A stretch of DNA of 5,158 bases. It comes from Bacteroidota bacterium (GTDB lineage: Bacteria > Bacteroidota > Bacteroidia > UBA8524). Under the pieces are notes generated by a model, which was given only the letters and a program-made list of their open reading frames with translations, was not told where the DNA came from and did no database searches. Shown in pieces: positions 1 to 5,158 of this stretch. Within the stretch, counting starts at the first letter, position 1. Every line of letters starts with the position of its first letter. A program made the position numbers and the translations under genes. The DNA lies in contig DQHT01000156.1 in the NCBI GenBank assembly GCA_003531115.1, forward strand, positions 1 through 5,158, in the 5' to 3' direction.

Positions 1-1713
1 ATACGTAAAGTCTGTGTCGCTTGTTGCCTGTCCTCCATTATAGCTTATCGAGTAGTTGGTCAGCGACAGGTTATTGATGGAAAGGCTAAAGGAATCGCCT
101 TCGCATACAGTACTGTCGGACAATACCAATTCATAGGTAAATTGTGAACAAGGAAGGCTGGTGCAATTGAGCGTAGCCATATTGCCCACACTACAATTTC
201 CGGTTCCCAATGCCCTCACCCGAATATTCACCTGGGTGTTGAAGCTGAGTCCTGTAACCTGCCAGGTCGTTGCCGTAGTGCTAACAAAGTTTCCATTATC
301 GATACTTACCTCATAACCAACGGCCCCTGTAACCGGCGTCCAGTTGAAGTTCACCTCATCGGTGGTAGCTGTGCCGCAGCTCAATACCGGAGCAGGCAGC
401 AGGTCTTTGATGGATTTATTAACCGTTAAGGAAGAAGCCTCGCAGGCACCATTGTCGGCTACCACATGGAGGGCATAGTTACCCACCTGTTTCAGTGTCA
501 GCACATTGGAAGCACCCGACTGAAGTAAGCTAGCTCCGTTATAAAAATCATAGTTCACGTATCCTGTGTCGGCAGTAACAACAAGTGAATCGCCAAAACA
601 AAGGGTATCGGAAAGTCGGTTAAAACTAAGGCCGGAAACAGGCAGGGGCTTAAAGGTGAGTGCCACCGGATTACTCTCCCGCGAACAACCCGAACTATTC
701 GTTACTGTGACTTTGTATGAACCCGATTGATGTACCGTCAGCGACTGGAAAGTATCGGCAGGATTTCCTGTATTCCACACGTATCGGAATCCCGCGCCGG
801 CGTTGGCTGTAAGTGTAATGGAGTCACCATCACAAACGGTAGTACCGGGGCTTATAGTCGGTATACTGGCTGAAGGTTTGGCCACAACCTGGGTTACATT
901 ACGAACCGGTTTTGATTCTCCTTTGTTATTAAAAACCCACAGGGTATCACTAAAAGTACCGACACTGGCATACGTTCGTATAACATTTTGTGTGTTAACG
1001 ATTTGAGGAAATCCGGTATGGAATTTCCATTTGTAAGCGGTCGTATTGTTGGTTCCGGATCCCATCAGGGTAAGGGTATCCCCTGCACAAACAAGGTTTC
1101 GGTTTACAGAGATGGATGCCGTTGGTAAAAGTGAAGAGGTTGCTACTTTAAACTGTTTTGCATAGATCTGATCTCCGCTGCTGGAACCATCACTGTTTGC
1201 CGCATTTAAGACCACATAAAAGGTAACGGTGTCAACATTCGATGAAGGTGCATCCCAGGTAAAGGTCCAGGATTTACTGCCCGATCCGCTGGTACCTCCA
1301 CTGGTATGGTTGAGGTATTGGCGTGTTTTACCACTAACTGTAGCGGTTTGTTTTGCACTGCCCGTACCGGCCGTAAAGTCACCTGCCGGATCATTGTTGT
1401 CAGTACGCAAGGCTGTGATCTGAAACCCGAAACGGTTGATACCCGATTGACTATACGACAAAGTCAGGGTATAGGTGCTGTCAGGAATGTACCCGCCTCC
1501 GGTGAAATTTCCCGTGAGGGTGAGGTTTGTCAAATTCCCGGGTGTCGGGTTCAAACTCCCGCTATGGCAGGAGGTACAATTGTTTTCACCCGGCGCGTTG
1601 GTCATGGAACTGGGTGGTCCTCCTCCATATAGAACGGCGGCTACACCTGCGTAGGCTACCCCCAGGATCATAATGAGCGGATAAACTTTTTTTCGTAGTA
1701 GTGTTCTTTTCAT
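1..1713 (-). CDS. Secreted choice-of-anchor V domain protein with Ig-like and FN3-like modules (partial, C-terminus off the left edge)
   Basis: Reading the minus strand from the ATG at 1713-1711 gives 571 codons with no stop up to base 1, so the 3' end is missing. Residues 1-9 are basic and 10-29 hydrophobic, a signal peptide or N-terminal anchor with a possible cleavage after AYA (20-22). The segment APGENNCTSCHSG (40-52) carries a CxxCH motif. With GFQITALR (96-103), YLNHTSGG (133-140), WTFTWDAP (149-156) and the NAANSDG...GDQIY block (170-184) it identifies the reeler-like choice-of-anchor V domain. Ig/PKD-like modules follow at about 198-280, 283-355 and 358-435, a fibronectin III-like module at about 443-517, and another Ig-like start at 522. 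The Ig modules share a CxGD motif at 209, 294, 372 and 537. Such proteins in Bacteroidota usually end in a type IX secretion sorting domain, which would lie outside the window. The protein is presumably surface-exposed or secreted. Its ligand is unknown, and heme binding at CxxCH is not demonstrated. It is transcribed divergently from queA. Confidence 0.88.
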   Translation of the reverse strand, partial: MKRTLLRKKVYPLIMILGVAYAGVAAVLYGGGPPSSMTNAPGENNCTSCHSGSLNPTPGNLTNLTLTGNFTGGGYIPDSTYTLTLSYSQSGINRFGFQITALRTDNNDPAGDFTAGTGSAKQTATVSGKTRQYLNHTSGGTSGSGSKSWTFTWDAPSSNVDTVTFYVVLNAANSDGSSSGDQIYAKQFKVATSSLLPTASISVNRNLVCAGDTLTLMGSGTNNTTAYKWKFHTGFPQIVNTQNVIRTYASVGTFSDTLWVFNNKGESKPVRNVTQVVAKPSASIPTISPGTTVCDGDSITLTANAGAGFRYVWNTGNPADTFQSLTVHQSGSYKVTVTNSSGCSRESNPVALTFKPLPVSGLSFNRLSDTLCFGDSLVVTADTGYVNYDFYNGASLLQSGASNVLTLKQVGNYALHVVADNGACEASSLTVNKSIKDLLPAPVLSCGTATTDEVNFNWTPVTGAVGYEVSIDNGNFVSTTATTWQVTGLSFNTQVNIRVRALGTGNCSVGNMATLNCTSLPCSQFTYELVLSDSTVCEGDSFSLSINNLSLTNYSISYNGGQATSDTDFTY

Positions 1714-1742
1714 AGTGCTTAGTCTGGCTATTTAAAGATACA

Positions 1743-1770
1743 AATAAGTATAGAACAAGCGAATAAGTAT
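1743..1770. repeat. Direct repeat AATAAGTAT, two copies 19 bases apart
   Basis: The nonamer AATAAGTAT occurs at 1743-1751 and again at 1762-1770, with starts 19 bases apart, close to two helical turns. Both copies lie just upstream of the candidate minus-strand -7 box for the secreted-protein gene. Tandem regulator binding sites are one possibility, but chance recurrence in AT-rich intergenic DNA cannot be excluded. Confidence 0.45.
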
Positions 1771-1774
1771 CGAC

Positions 1775-1796
1775 GAATTGACCAATTGTCCAATTC
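1775..1796. repeat. Imperfect 22-base palindrome (GAATTG - CAATTG - CAATTC)
   Basis: The arms GAATTG (1775-1780) and CAATTC (1791-1796) are exact reverse complements. They flank a central CAATTG (1783-1788) that is itself palindromic; only the two bases on each side of the centre break the symmetry. The element lies midway between the divergent starts, where an operator would be expected. There is no poly-T tract, so a terminator is unlikely. A regulatory role is inference only. Confidence 0.4.
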
Positions 1797-1880
1797 ATTG
1801 TACCTACATACACGATGAACTCAGGATTCGATAAACAAAAGATTTCCCGGGCCTTTCCTTTTTTAAGATATTTGCCCCGC

Positions 1881-3059
1881 ATGAAAGCCTTGTCGCTCCG
1901 CGGTTTCCATTACCCTCTTGACGAATCGAAGATCCCTCCTTTTCCATTACCGGAGCGAGATCAGGCCAGGTTATTGGTTTACCGGGAAGGACAGATCAGC
2001 CATTCTGTTTTCCACGCACTTTGTGACCACCTTCCTGCAGAAGCCTTATTGGTGTTTAATGATACCCGTGTTATTCCGGCACGCCTGATCTTTCATCGGC
2101 AAAGTGGGGCGCGTATTGAAGTGCTGCTATTGGAACCTGCCGAACCAACCGATGTGCAGGTTATTATGCAATCCGGTAGCCCGACGCGTTGGGAGTGTAT
2201 CATTGGCGGACTAAAAAAATGGAAGGAGGGTGAAGTTTTGCAGCTCGACCTGGGTCCTACCCGGCTTAAGGCGATCCTTGAAGACAGAAGCAAAGGCCGG
2301 GTTCGACTGGAATGGGATTCAACTCTGAGTTTGTCCGAAGTATTGGAAATGGCCGGACAACTCCCTCTTCCCCCCTATTTTCACCGCGAAGCTGAAGAAA
2401 GTGATAAAGACCGCTACCAGACCGTTTATGCCAAACACGAAGGTGCCGTTGCCGCACCTACCGCAGGTTTGCATTTTACCCAAAGGGTTTTTGAACAGCT
2501 TGAAAAAAAAGGCATCCATCAAACACGACTAACCCTCCATGTTGGAGCCGGAACCTTTAAGCCCGTGAAGGTAGATGACCCACGAGAGCATGCCATGCAC
2601 AATGAAAAAATGTGGGTGAAACGCTCCAATATCGAAGACCTTCTCCATGCCAAAGGACCTGTCATCCCTGTTGGAACAACAAGCATGAGAACACTGGAAT
2701 CCCTTTATTGGTGGGGATGTAAACTGATCGAAAAGCCTGATGCCGAATTTTTTATTGAGAAACTTGAAGCTTATTCTTTGCATCCCTATCCGAAAGCAAA
2801 ATCGCTTCAGGCTATTCTTGACTATATGGATAAAAACAAGCTCCGGGAAATTCATGGAAGAACCGAAATACTGATATATCCCGGTTACCATTTTGCTTTT
2901 TCTCAGGGACTTATCACCAATTTTCACCTTCCGGAAACTACCCTCATTATGTTGGTTGCCGCATTTGTTGGTGACGACTGGCGTAAAATTTACGAGGAAG
3001 CCCTGAACAAAGACTACCGTTTCCTGAGTTTTGGCGACAGCAGCCTCCTGCTTCCCTAA
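1881..3059 (+). CDS. queA: S-adenosylmethionine:tRNA ribosyltransferase-isomerase QueA (long Bacteroidota variant)
   Basis: QueA transfers and isomerises the ribosyl part of S-adenosylmethionine onto preQ1 in position 34 of GUN-anticodon tRNAs, giving epoxyqueuosine; it is cytoplasmic. Family signatures, numbered from the chosen ATG, are NDTRVIPARL (60-69), LPPY (163-166), GAVAAPTAGLHF (188-199), LHVGAGTFKPV (219-229), VGTTSMRTLES (264-274), TNFHLPETTL (346-355) and a C-terminal SFGD (383-386). At 392 residues it exceeds the typical 340-350. Much of the excess is a segment of roughly 35-45 residues at about 277-325, between the VGTTSMRTLES and IYPGY motifs. An in-frame ATG at 1815 would add 22 residues, but the family N-terminus (GFHYP...LPERDQARLLV) begins just after the ATG at 1881, and a possible -7 box sits between the two. 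The stop overlaps the stop of the convergent queuosine precursor transporter gene. All core motifs are intact, so activity is likely. Confidence 0.95.
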   Translation: MKALSLRGFHYPLDESKIPPFPLPERDQARLLVYREGQISHSVFHALCDHLPAEALLVFNDTRVIPARLIFHRQSGARIEVLLLEPAEPTDVQVIMQSGSPTRWECIIGGLKKWKEGEVLQLDLGPTRLKAILEDRSKGRVRLEWDSTLSLSEVLEMAGQLPLPPYFHREAEESDKDRYQTVYAKHEGAVAAPTAGLHFTQRVFEQLEKKGIHQTRLTLHVGAGTFKPVKVDDPREHAMHNEKMWVKRSNIEDLLHAKGPVIPVGTTSMRTLESLYWWGCKLIEKPDAEFFIEKLEAYSLHPYPKAKSLQAILDYMDKNKLREIHGRTEILIYPGYHFAFSQGLITNFHLPETTLIMLVAAFVGDDWRKIYEEALNKDYRFLSFGDSSLLLP

Positions 3060-3835
3060 TTTTCCATAGCTTCTTTGCGCATGGCAAGCGACACCTCCTC
3101 ACCCAGGTATTTGTCGATCTGGTTGTGTGCTACGTACAAAAGCGGAGTGAGTAAAATGGCCATCAGGGCTTTATAGATATAATTCACCACACAAACACCA
3201 AGCACCAGCGACATGGGCCATTGATCCGCTGTTCCTAATTTTCCTATATAGAAGGCGATAAAAAGCACGACAAAGCTGTCGATCAATTGTGAAACCAGGG
3301 TTGAGCCTGTGGCCCGAAGCCAGATACTTTTTTCACCTGTTTTCCTTTTCAGGGCATGAAAAACAAACACATCGACCAGCTGTCCGATTAAAAAAGCAAT
3401 TAATGACCCGATGATGATCCATAAACCCTGACCAAAAATGGCGTTGTAGGCCGTATCCATATTCATTACTCCACCGTTATCCAGGTTTCGGTTTATCCAA
3501 AAATCAGCGGGTGTTGTACCCATGGCCATCCATACCATCAAAAAAGCATAGGTGATCAGGATGGCCGTGAGAATGGAAAAAAAACGAACCCCTTTACTTC
3601 CAAAATATTCGTTGATCAGGTCGGTCATGATAAAAACGATGGGCCAAAGCAATACCCCGGCTGTCATGTTAAAACTCAGGGTCTGGCCAAACAGATCCAG
3701 GTTTACCGGCTCCATACCCAATGAGCGTTCGGCCGAGAATATTTTTACGCCAATAAATTCGGATAGAATTGCGTTGGCAATCAGAAAAGATCCGAGTACA
3801 AGCAACAACCTGCTTTCTTTCGTTTTAAACGTCAT
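3056..3835 (-). CDS. Queuosine precursor transporter, YhhQ/VUT (DUF165) family
   Basis: This 259-residue integral membrane protein matches the YhhQ family, which imports queuosine precursors such as preQ0/preQ1 across the inner membrane. Hydrophobic segments lie at about 10-30, 58-78, 86-106, 136-158, 178-198 and 208-234, consistent with six transmembrane helices. Family features visible are NAILSEFIGVKIF (21-33), a TDLINEYFG block (71-79) after the second helix, GQLVDVFVFH (151-160), and WLRATGSTLVSQLIDSF (172-188). It is longer than E. coli YhhQ (about 220 residues), mainly through an extended loop at about 107-135. AAAGGAG lies three bases before the ATG. It is convergent with queA, and the two stop codons overlap (TAG read from 3058 to 3056, queA TAA at 3057-3059). 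That pairing supports a role in queuosine metabolism rather than another vitamin. I give no symbol because yhhQ, qptR and queT-type names vary between lineages. Confidence 0.92.
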   Translation of the reverse strand: MTFKTKESRLLLVLGSFLIANAILSEFIGVKIFSAERSLGMEPVNLDLFGQTLSFNMTAGVLLWPIVFIMTDLINEYFGSKGVRFFSILTAILITYAFLMVWMAMGTTPADFWINRNLDNGGVMNMDTAYNAIFGQGLWIIIGSLIAFLIGQLVDVFVFHALKRKTGEKSIWLRATGSTLVSQLIDSFVVLFIAFYIGKLGTADQWPMSLVLGVCVVNYIYKALMAILLTPLLYVAHNQIDKYLGEEVSLAMRKEAMEN

Positions 3836-3920
3836 ATTCTCCTTTGATTAGTAAAAATAGTTATTTTTAGAACTTTACATAAAACAGAGCCGAACCATTT
3901 AATAATATTGCTGTTTAATC
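3836..3920. promoter_or_regulatory. Divergent promoter region between the transporter and aminotransferase genes
   Basis: This AT-rich 85-base gap separates two divergent starts. On the plus strand TAATATTG (3903-3910) differs from the Bacteroidota -7 box TAnnTTTG at one position and lies ten bases before the GTG start, implying a very short leader. On the minus strand TATTTTTA, read from about 3862 down to 3855, is a similar one-mismatch match ahead of the transporter gene. No convincing -33 element is seen for either. No preQ1-riboswitch fold could be assembled by eye. Confidence 0.35.
3839..3845 (-). promoter_or_regulatory. Ribosome binding site AAAGGAG of the transporter gene
   Basis: On the minus strand AAAGGAG is followed by AAT and then the ATG at 3835. 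The match to a Shine-Dalgarno sequence is good, although the spacing of three bases is short. It supports this start, and it stands out because the other starts in the window have no comparable motif. Confidence 0.6.
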
Positions 3921-4841
3921 GTGACTAATCTTATCTCAAAGCTTCCAAATGTAGGGACATCAATATTCACAGTAATGTCGCAACTAGCCAATGAACATGG
4001 AGCTATTAATCTATCTCAGGGTTTTCCGGATTATGAGAGTGCTCCTGAACTAATTGAATTGGTTAACCGGCATATGAAAAGCGGAAAAAATCAATATGCA
4101 CCCATGGCCGGAGTGATTGCATTGCGTGAACGGATTGCAGAAAAAGTTAAAGCACTGCATAATTCAGAATATAATCCCGACACGGAAATAACAATAACTG
4201 CCGGTGGAACACAGGGCATATTTACAGCCCTGGCATCTATTATCCAACCGAATGACGAAGTGATCATTTTTGAACCCGCATATGACTCGTATGCTCCTAC
4301 CATTAAACTTTTAGGAGGGCTGGTAAAACCATTTGAACTTCAGCCGCCTGATTACCGTGCAAATTGGAGTATGGTAAAAAAGCTGATCACCTCACGTACC
4401 CGAATGATCATTCTTAACTCTCCGCATAATCCCACCGGAAGTATATTAGATGAGAACGACATTAAGGAACTAATCTCCATAACAAAGCGAACAGATATTC
4501 TTATATTAAGCGATGAGGTGTATGAACATCTGATTTATGATGGCAGAACACATTTGAGCATGGCGAGGTTCCCGGAATTAAAAGAACGAAGTTTCATAGT
4601 TGCCTCGTTTGGTAAGCTGTTTCATAATACGGGATGGAAAATTGGCTATTGTCTGGCTCCTGCAATCTTAATGACTGAATTCAGGAAAGTTCATCAGTTT
4701 TTAGTATTTAGTGTGAACACTCCCATGCAACACGCTTTAGCGGATTTTATGGCAAATGAGAGTAATTATATGGAACTGGCAGGCTTTTTTCAGGAAAAAA
4801 GAGATTTTTTTACTACTTTAATCAAAAACACCCGGTTTTAA
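3921..4841 (+). CDS. N-terminal fragment (306 residues) of the aminotransferase, with the PLP-binding core
   Basis: This part carries nearly all of the PLP-binding large domain: GGTQGIF (95-101), NSPHNPTG (166-173) with Asn170, SDEVYEH (197-203) with Asp198 facing the pyridine nitrogen and Tyr201, and the Schiff-base lysine Lys232 in SFGK followed by TGWKIGYC (237-244). The N-terminal SKLPNVGTSIFTVMS and NLSQGFPD segments match the start of YbdL. The start is GTG at 3921: an in-frame TAA at 3903-3905 closes the frame upstream, and the next ATG (3975) would cut off the conserved SKLP segment. The protein stops before the C-terminal small domain that supplies the substrate carboxylate-binding arginine. 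Alone it is unlikely to be an active transaminase, whereas the family enzyme would act on methionine, 4-methylthio-2-oxobutanoate and glutamine in the cytoplasm. Confidence 0.9.
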   Translation: MTNLISKLPNVGTSIFTVMSQLANEHGAINLSQGFPDYESAPELIELVNRHMKSGKNQYAPMAGVIALRERIAEKVKALHNSEYNPDTEITITAGGTQGIFTALASIIQPNDEVIIFEPAYDSYAPTIKLLGGLVKPFELQPPDYRANWSMVKKLITSRTRMIILNSPHNPTGSILDENDIKELISITKRTDILILSDEVYEHLIYDGRTHLSMARFPELKERSFIVASFGKLFHNTGWKIGYCLAPAILMTEFRKVHQFLVFSVNTPMQHALADFMANESNYMELAGFFQEKRDFFTTLIKNTRF

Positions 4842-5066
4842 ATGCTTCCTTGCTACGGTTCCTACTTTCTATCAGTTACTTATGATAAAATAACCCAGGA
4901 AAAGGATTTAAATTTTGCCAGACGTTTAATTACAGATTTTAAAGTTGCCACAATACCTGTATCAGCATTCTATACTAAAAATATAGATTATGGAGTTTTA
5001 CGTTTATGTTTTGCAAAAAAGAATGAGACATTGGTGAAGGCGGTCGAAAAATTAATTAAAGTTTAA
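4842..5066 (+). CDS. C-terminal fragment (74 residues) of the same aminotransferase
   Basis: This stretch begins with an ATG directly abutting the TAA and continues in the same frame. It matches the small domain of YbdL-type aminotransferases: LPCYGSYF (2-9), a VATIPVSAF segment (35-43), and VLRLCFAKK (52-60). Arg54 here (about 361 of the restored protein) aligns with the arginine that binds the substrate alpha-carboxylate in class I aminotransferases. It has no PLP-binding residues and cannot be an enzyme alone. There is no Shine-Dalgarno motif ahead of the ATG, but a TAA-ATG junction could permit termination-reinitiation. The methionine is probably internal to the original gene rather than a true start. 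Confidence 0.8.
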   Translation: MLPCYGSYFLSVTYDKITQEKDLNFARRLITDFKVATIPVSAFYTKNIDYGVLRLCFAKKNETLVKAVEKLIKV

Positions 5067-5082
5067 TACGTTTAAACTAATC

Positions 5083-5158
5083 ATGATGAGCACCCTTAGT
5101 ATCACAACCTTCCAGGCATATCTGTTCTGGGAAAATATTGATAAAAACCTTCAAAATC
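5083..5158 (+). CDS. Nitrilase-family omega-amidase (YafV-like), N-terminus only; runs off the right edge
   Basis: Twenty-five codons are visible, starting with two consecutive ATGs (5083 and 5086). The sequence MSTLSITTFQAYLFWENIDK matches the N-terminus of E. coli YafV (MPGLKITLLQQPLVWMDGP) and Nit2-type omega-amidases: a first beta strand, a conserved Gln, and an L-x-W-x-(D/N) segment followed by N-L. That alignment slightly favours the second ATG. The Glu-Lys-Cys catalytic residues of the nitrilase fold would lie beyond the window. Omega-amidase hydrolyses 2-oxoglutaramate (and 2-oxosuccinamate) to the oxo acid and ammonia, removing the product of glutamine transamination. Its position 16 bases after the glutamine/methionine aminotransferase supports this function and co-transcription. 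So few residues are visible that another nitrilase-superfamily member cannot be ruled out. Confidence 0.72.
   Translation, partial: MMSTLSITTFQAYLFWENIDKNLQN

Larger units (their letters stand above)
1714..1880. promoter_or_regulatory. Divergent intergenic region between the secreted-protein gene and queA
   Basis: This 167-base gap separates two genes transcribed away from each other and should hold both promoters. On the minus strand, TATCTTTA (1740-1733) matches the Bacteroidota -7 consensus TAnnTTTG except for its last base and lies about 20 bases before the ATG at 1713. A TTG at 1758-1756 is only 15 bases further upstream, short for the usual -33 spacing. On the plus strand, GATATTTG (1867-1874) matches five of the six defined positions of the same box and sits six bases before the chosen queA ATG. 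That would give an almost leaderless transcript. Neither gene has a clear Shine-Dalgarno sequence. The promoter assignments are inference from motif and position only. Confidence 0.4.
3921..5066 (+). pseudogene. Methionine/glutamine aminotransferase (YbdL-type), interrupted by one in-frame TAA
   Basis: The whole locus encodes a fold-type I, PLP-dependent class I/II aminotransferase closely resembling E. coli YbdL, a methionine aminotransferase. Without the TAA at 4839-4841 it would be one frame of 381 residues, the usual family length. The flanks read TRF, stop, MLPCYGSYF. In YbdL the matching segment is SRLEILPCEGTYF, so the stop falls on one ordinary residue. A single base at 4839 (A for AAA, G for GAA) would restore a sense codon. 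No frameshift or second lesion is visible, and the C-terminal part keeps conserved residues, so the event looks very recent or artefactual. The omega-amidase gene follows 16 bases later, probably in the same operon. The pseudogene call is inference: sequencing error, stop readthrough or reinitiation at the abutting ATG are alternatives. Confidence 0.75.

Noticed and set aside
1306..1632. Plus-strand open frame of 108 codons, and other open frames on the strand opposite the secreted-protein gene
   Set aside because: They lie fully inside a strongly supported coding region with recognisable domains on the other strand; their translations show no family motif.
1586..1882. Minus-strand open frame of 98 codons spanning the intergenic region
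   Set aside because: It overlaps the signal-peptide region of the secreted-protein gene in another frame and both likely promoters; the translation is low in recognisable features.
2529..2927. Minus-strand open frame of 132 codons inside queA
   Set aside because: It is the antisense shadow of conserved queA motifs and has no independent support.
3039..3052. Small hairpin AGCAG-CCTC-CTGCT at the end of queA as a bidirectional terminator
   Set aside because: The stem is only five base pairs, lies inside coding sequence and has no adjacent run of T on either strand; it is probably chance.
3836..3920. preQ1 riboswitch upstream of the queuosine transporter gene
   Set aside because: The minus strand has an A-rich stretch ending in AACTA that recalls the tail of preQ1-I aptamers, but no matching short stem with a C-rich loop could be found before it.
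4839..4841. Reassignment of UAA to an amino acid in this organism
   Set aside because: queA ends with TAA exactly at the expected family C-terminus, so UAA appears to act as a normal stop here.
5070..5077. Palindrome GTTTAAAC between the aminotransferase and amidase genes
   Set aside because: Eight bases of AT-rich palindrome in a 16-base gap are expected by chance and show no terminator or operator features.

Overview
The window looks like a chromosomal segment from a member of the Bacteroidota. The clues are a secreted choice-of-anchor V protein with a chain of Ig-like modules, the long QueA variant seen in that phylum, near-leaderless starts behind boxes resembling the Bacteroidota -7 motif (TAnnTTTG), and mostly absent Shine-Dalgarno sequences. 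No finer placement is justified. I see no rRNA, tRNA, CRISPR array, insertion sequence or phage gene, and no stretch over 300 bases lacks a gene.

Region 1 (1-1713, minus strand) is the first 571 codons of a large exported protein that runs off the left edge. It has a signal peptide, a choice-of-anchor V domain with a CxxCH motif, three Ig/PKD-like modules, a fibronectin type III-like module and the start of another Ig-like module. Region 2 (1714-1880) is a divergent intergenic region with an imperfect palindrome and a direct repeat.

Region 3 (1881-3835) holds two queuosine genes facing each other: queA (plus strand) and a YhhQ-family queuosine precursor transporter (minus strand). Their stop codons overlap. 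One gene imports the deazapurine precursor and the other modifies the tRNA after the precursor has been inserted.

Region 4 (3836-3920) is a short divergent promoter region. Region 5 (3921-5158, plus strand) encodes a YbdL-type methionine/glutamine aminotransferase and then the first 25 codons of a YafV-like nitrilase-family omega-amidase. The pair fits the glutamine transaminase/omega-amidase route, in which the amidase hydrolyses the 2-oxoglutaramate made when glutamine donates the amino group.

The most notable observation is that the aminotransferase is cut by one in-frame TAA (4839-4841). The frame resumes without any shift, and the rest of the conserved C-terminal domain follows. One base change would restore a full-length protein of 381 residues. 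This is either a recent nonsense mutation, a sequencing error, or, less likely, a tolerated or recoded stop. I found no convincing wholly novel system in the window.
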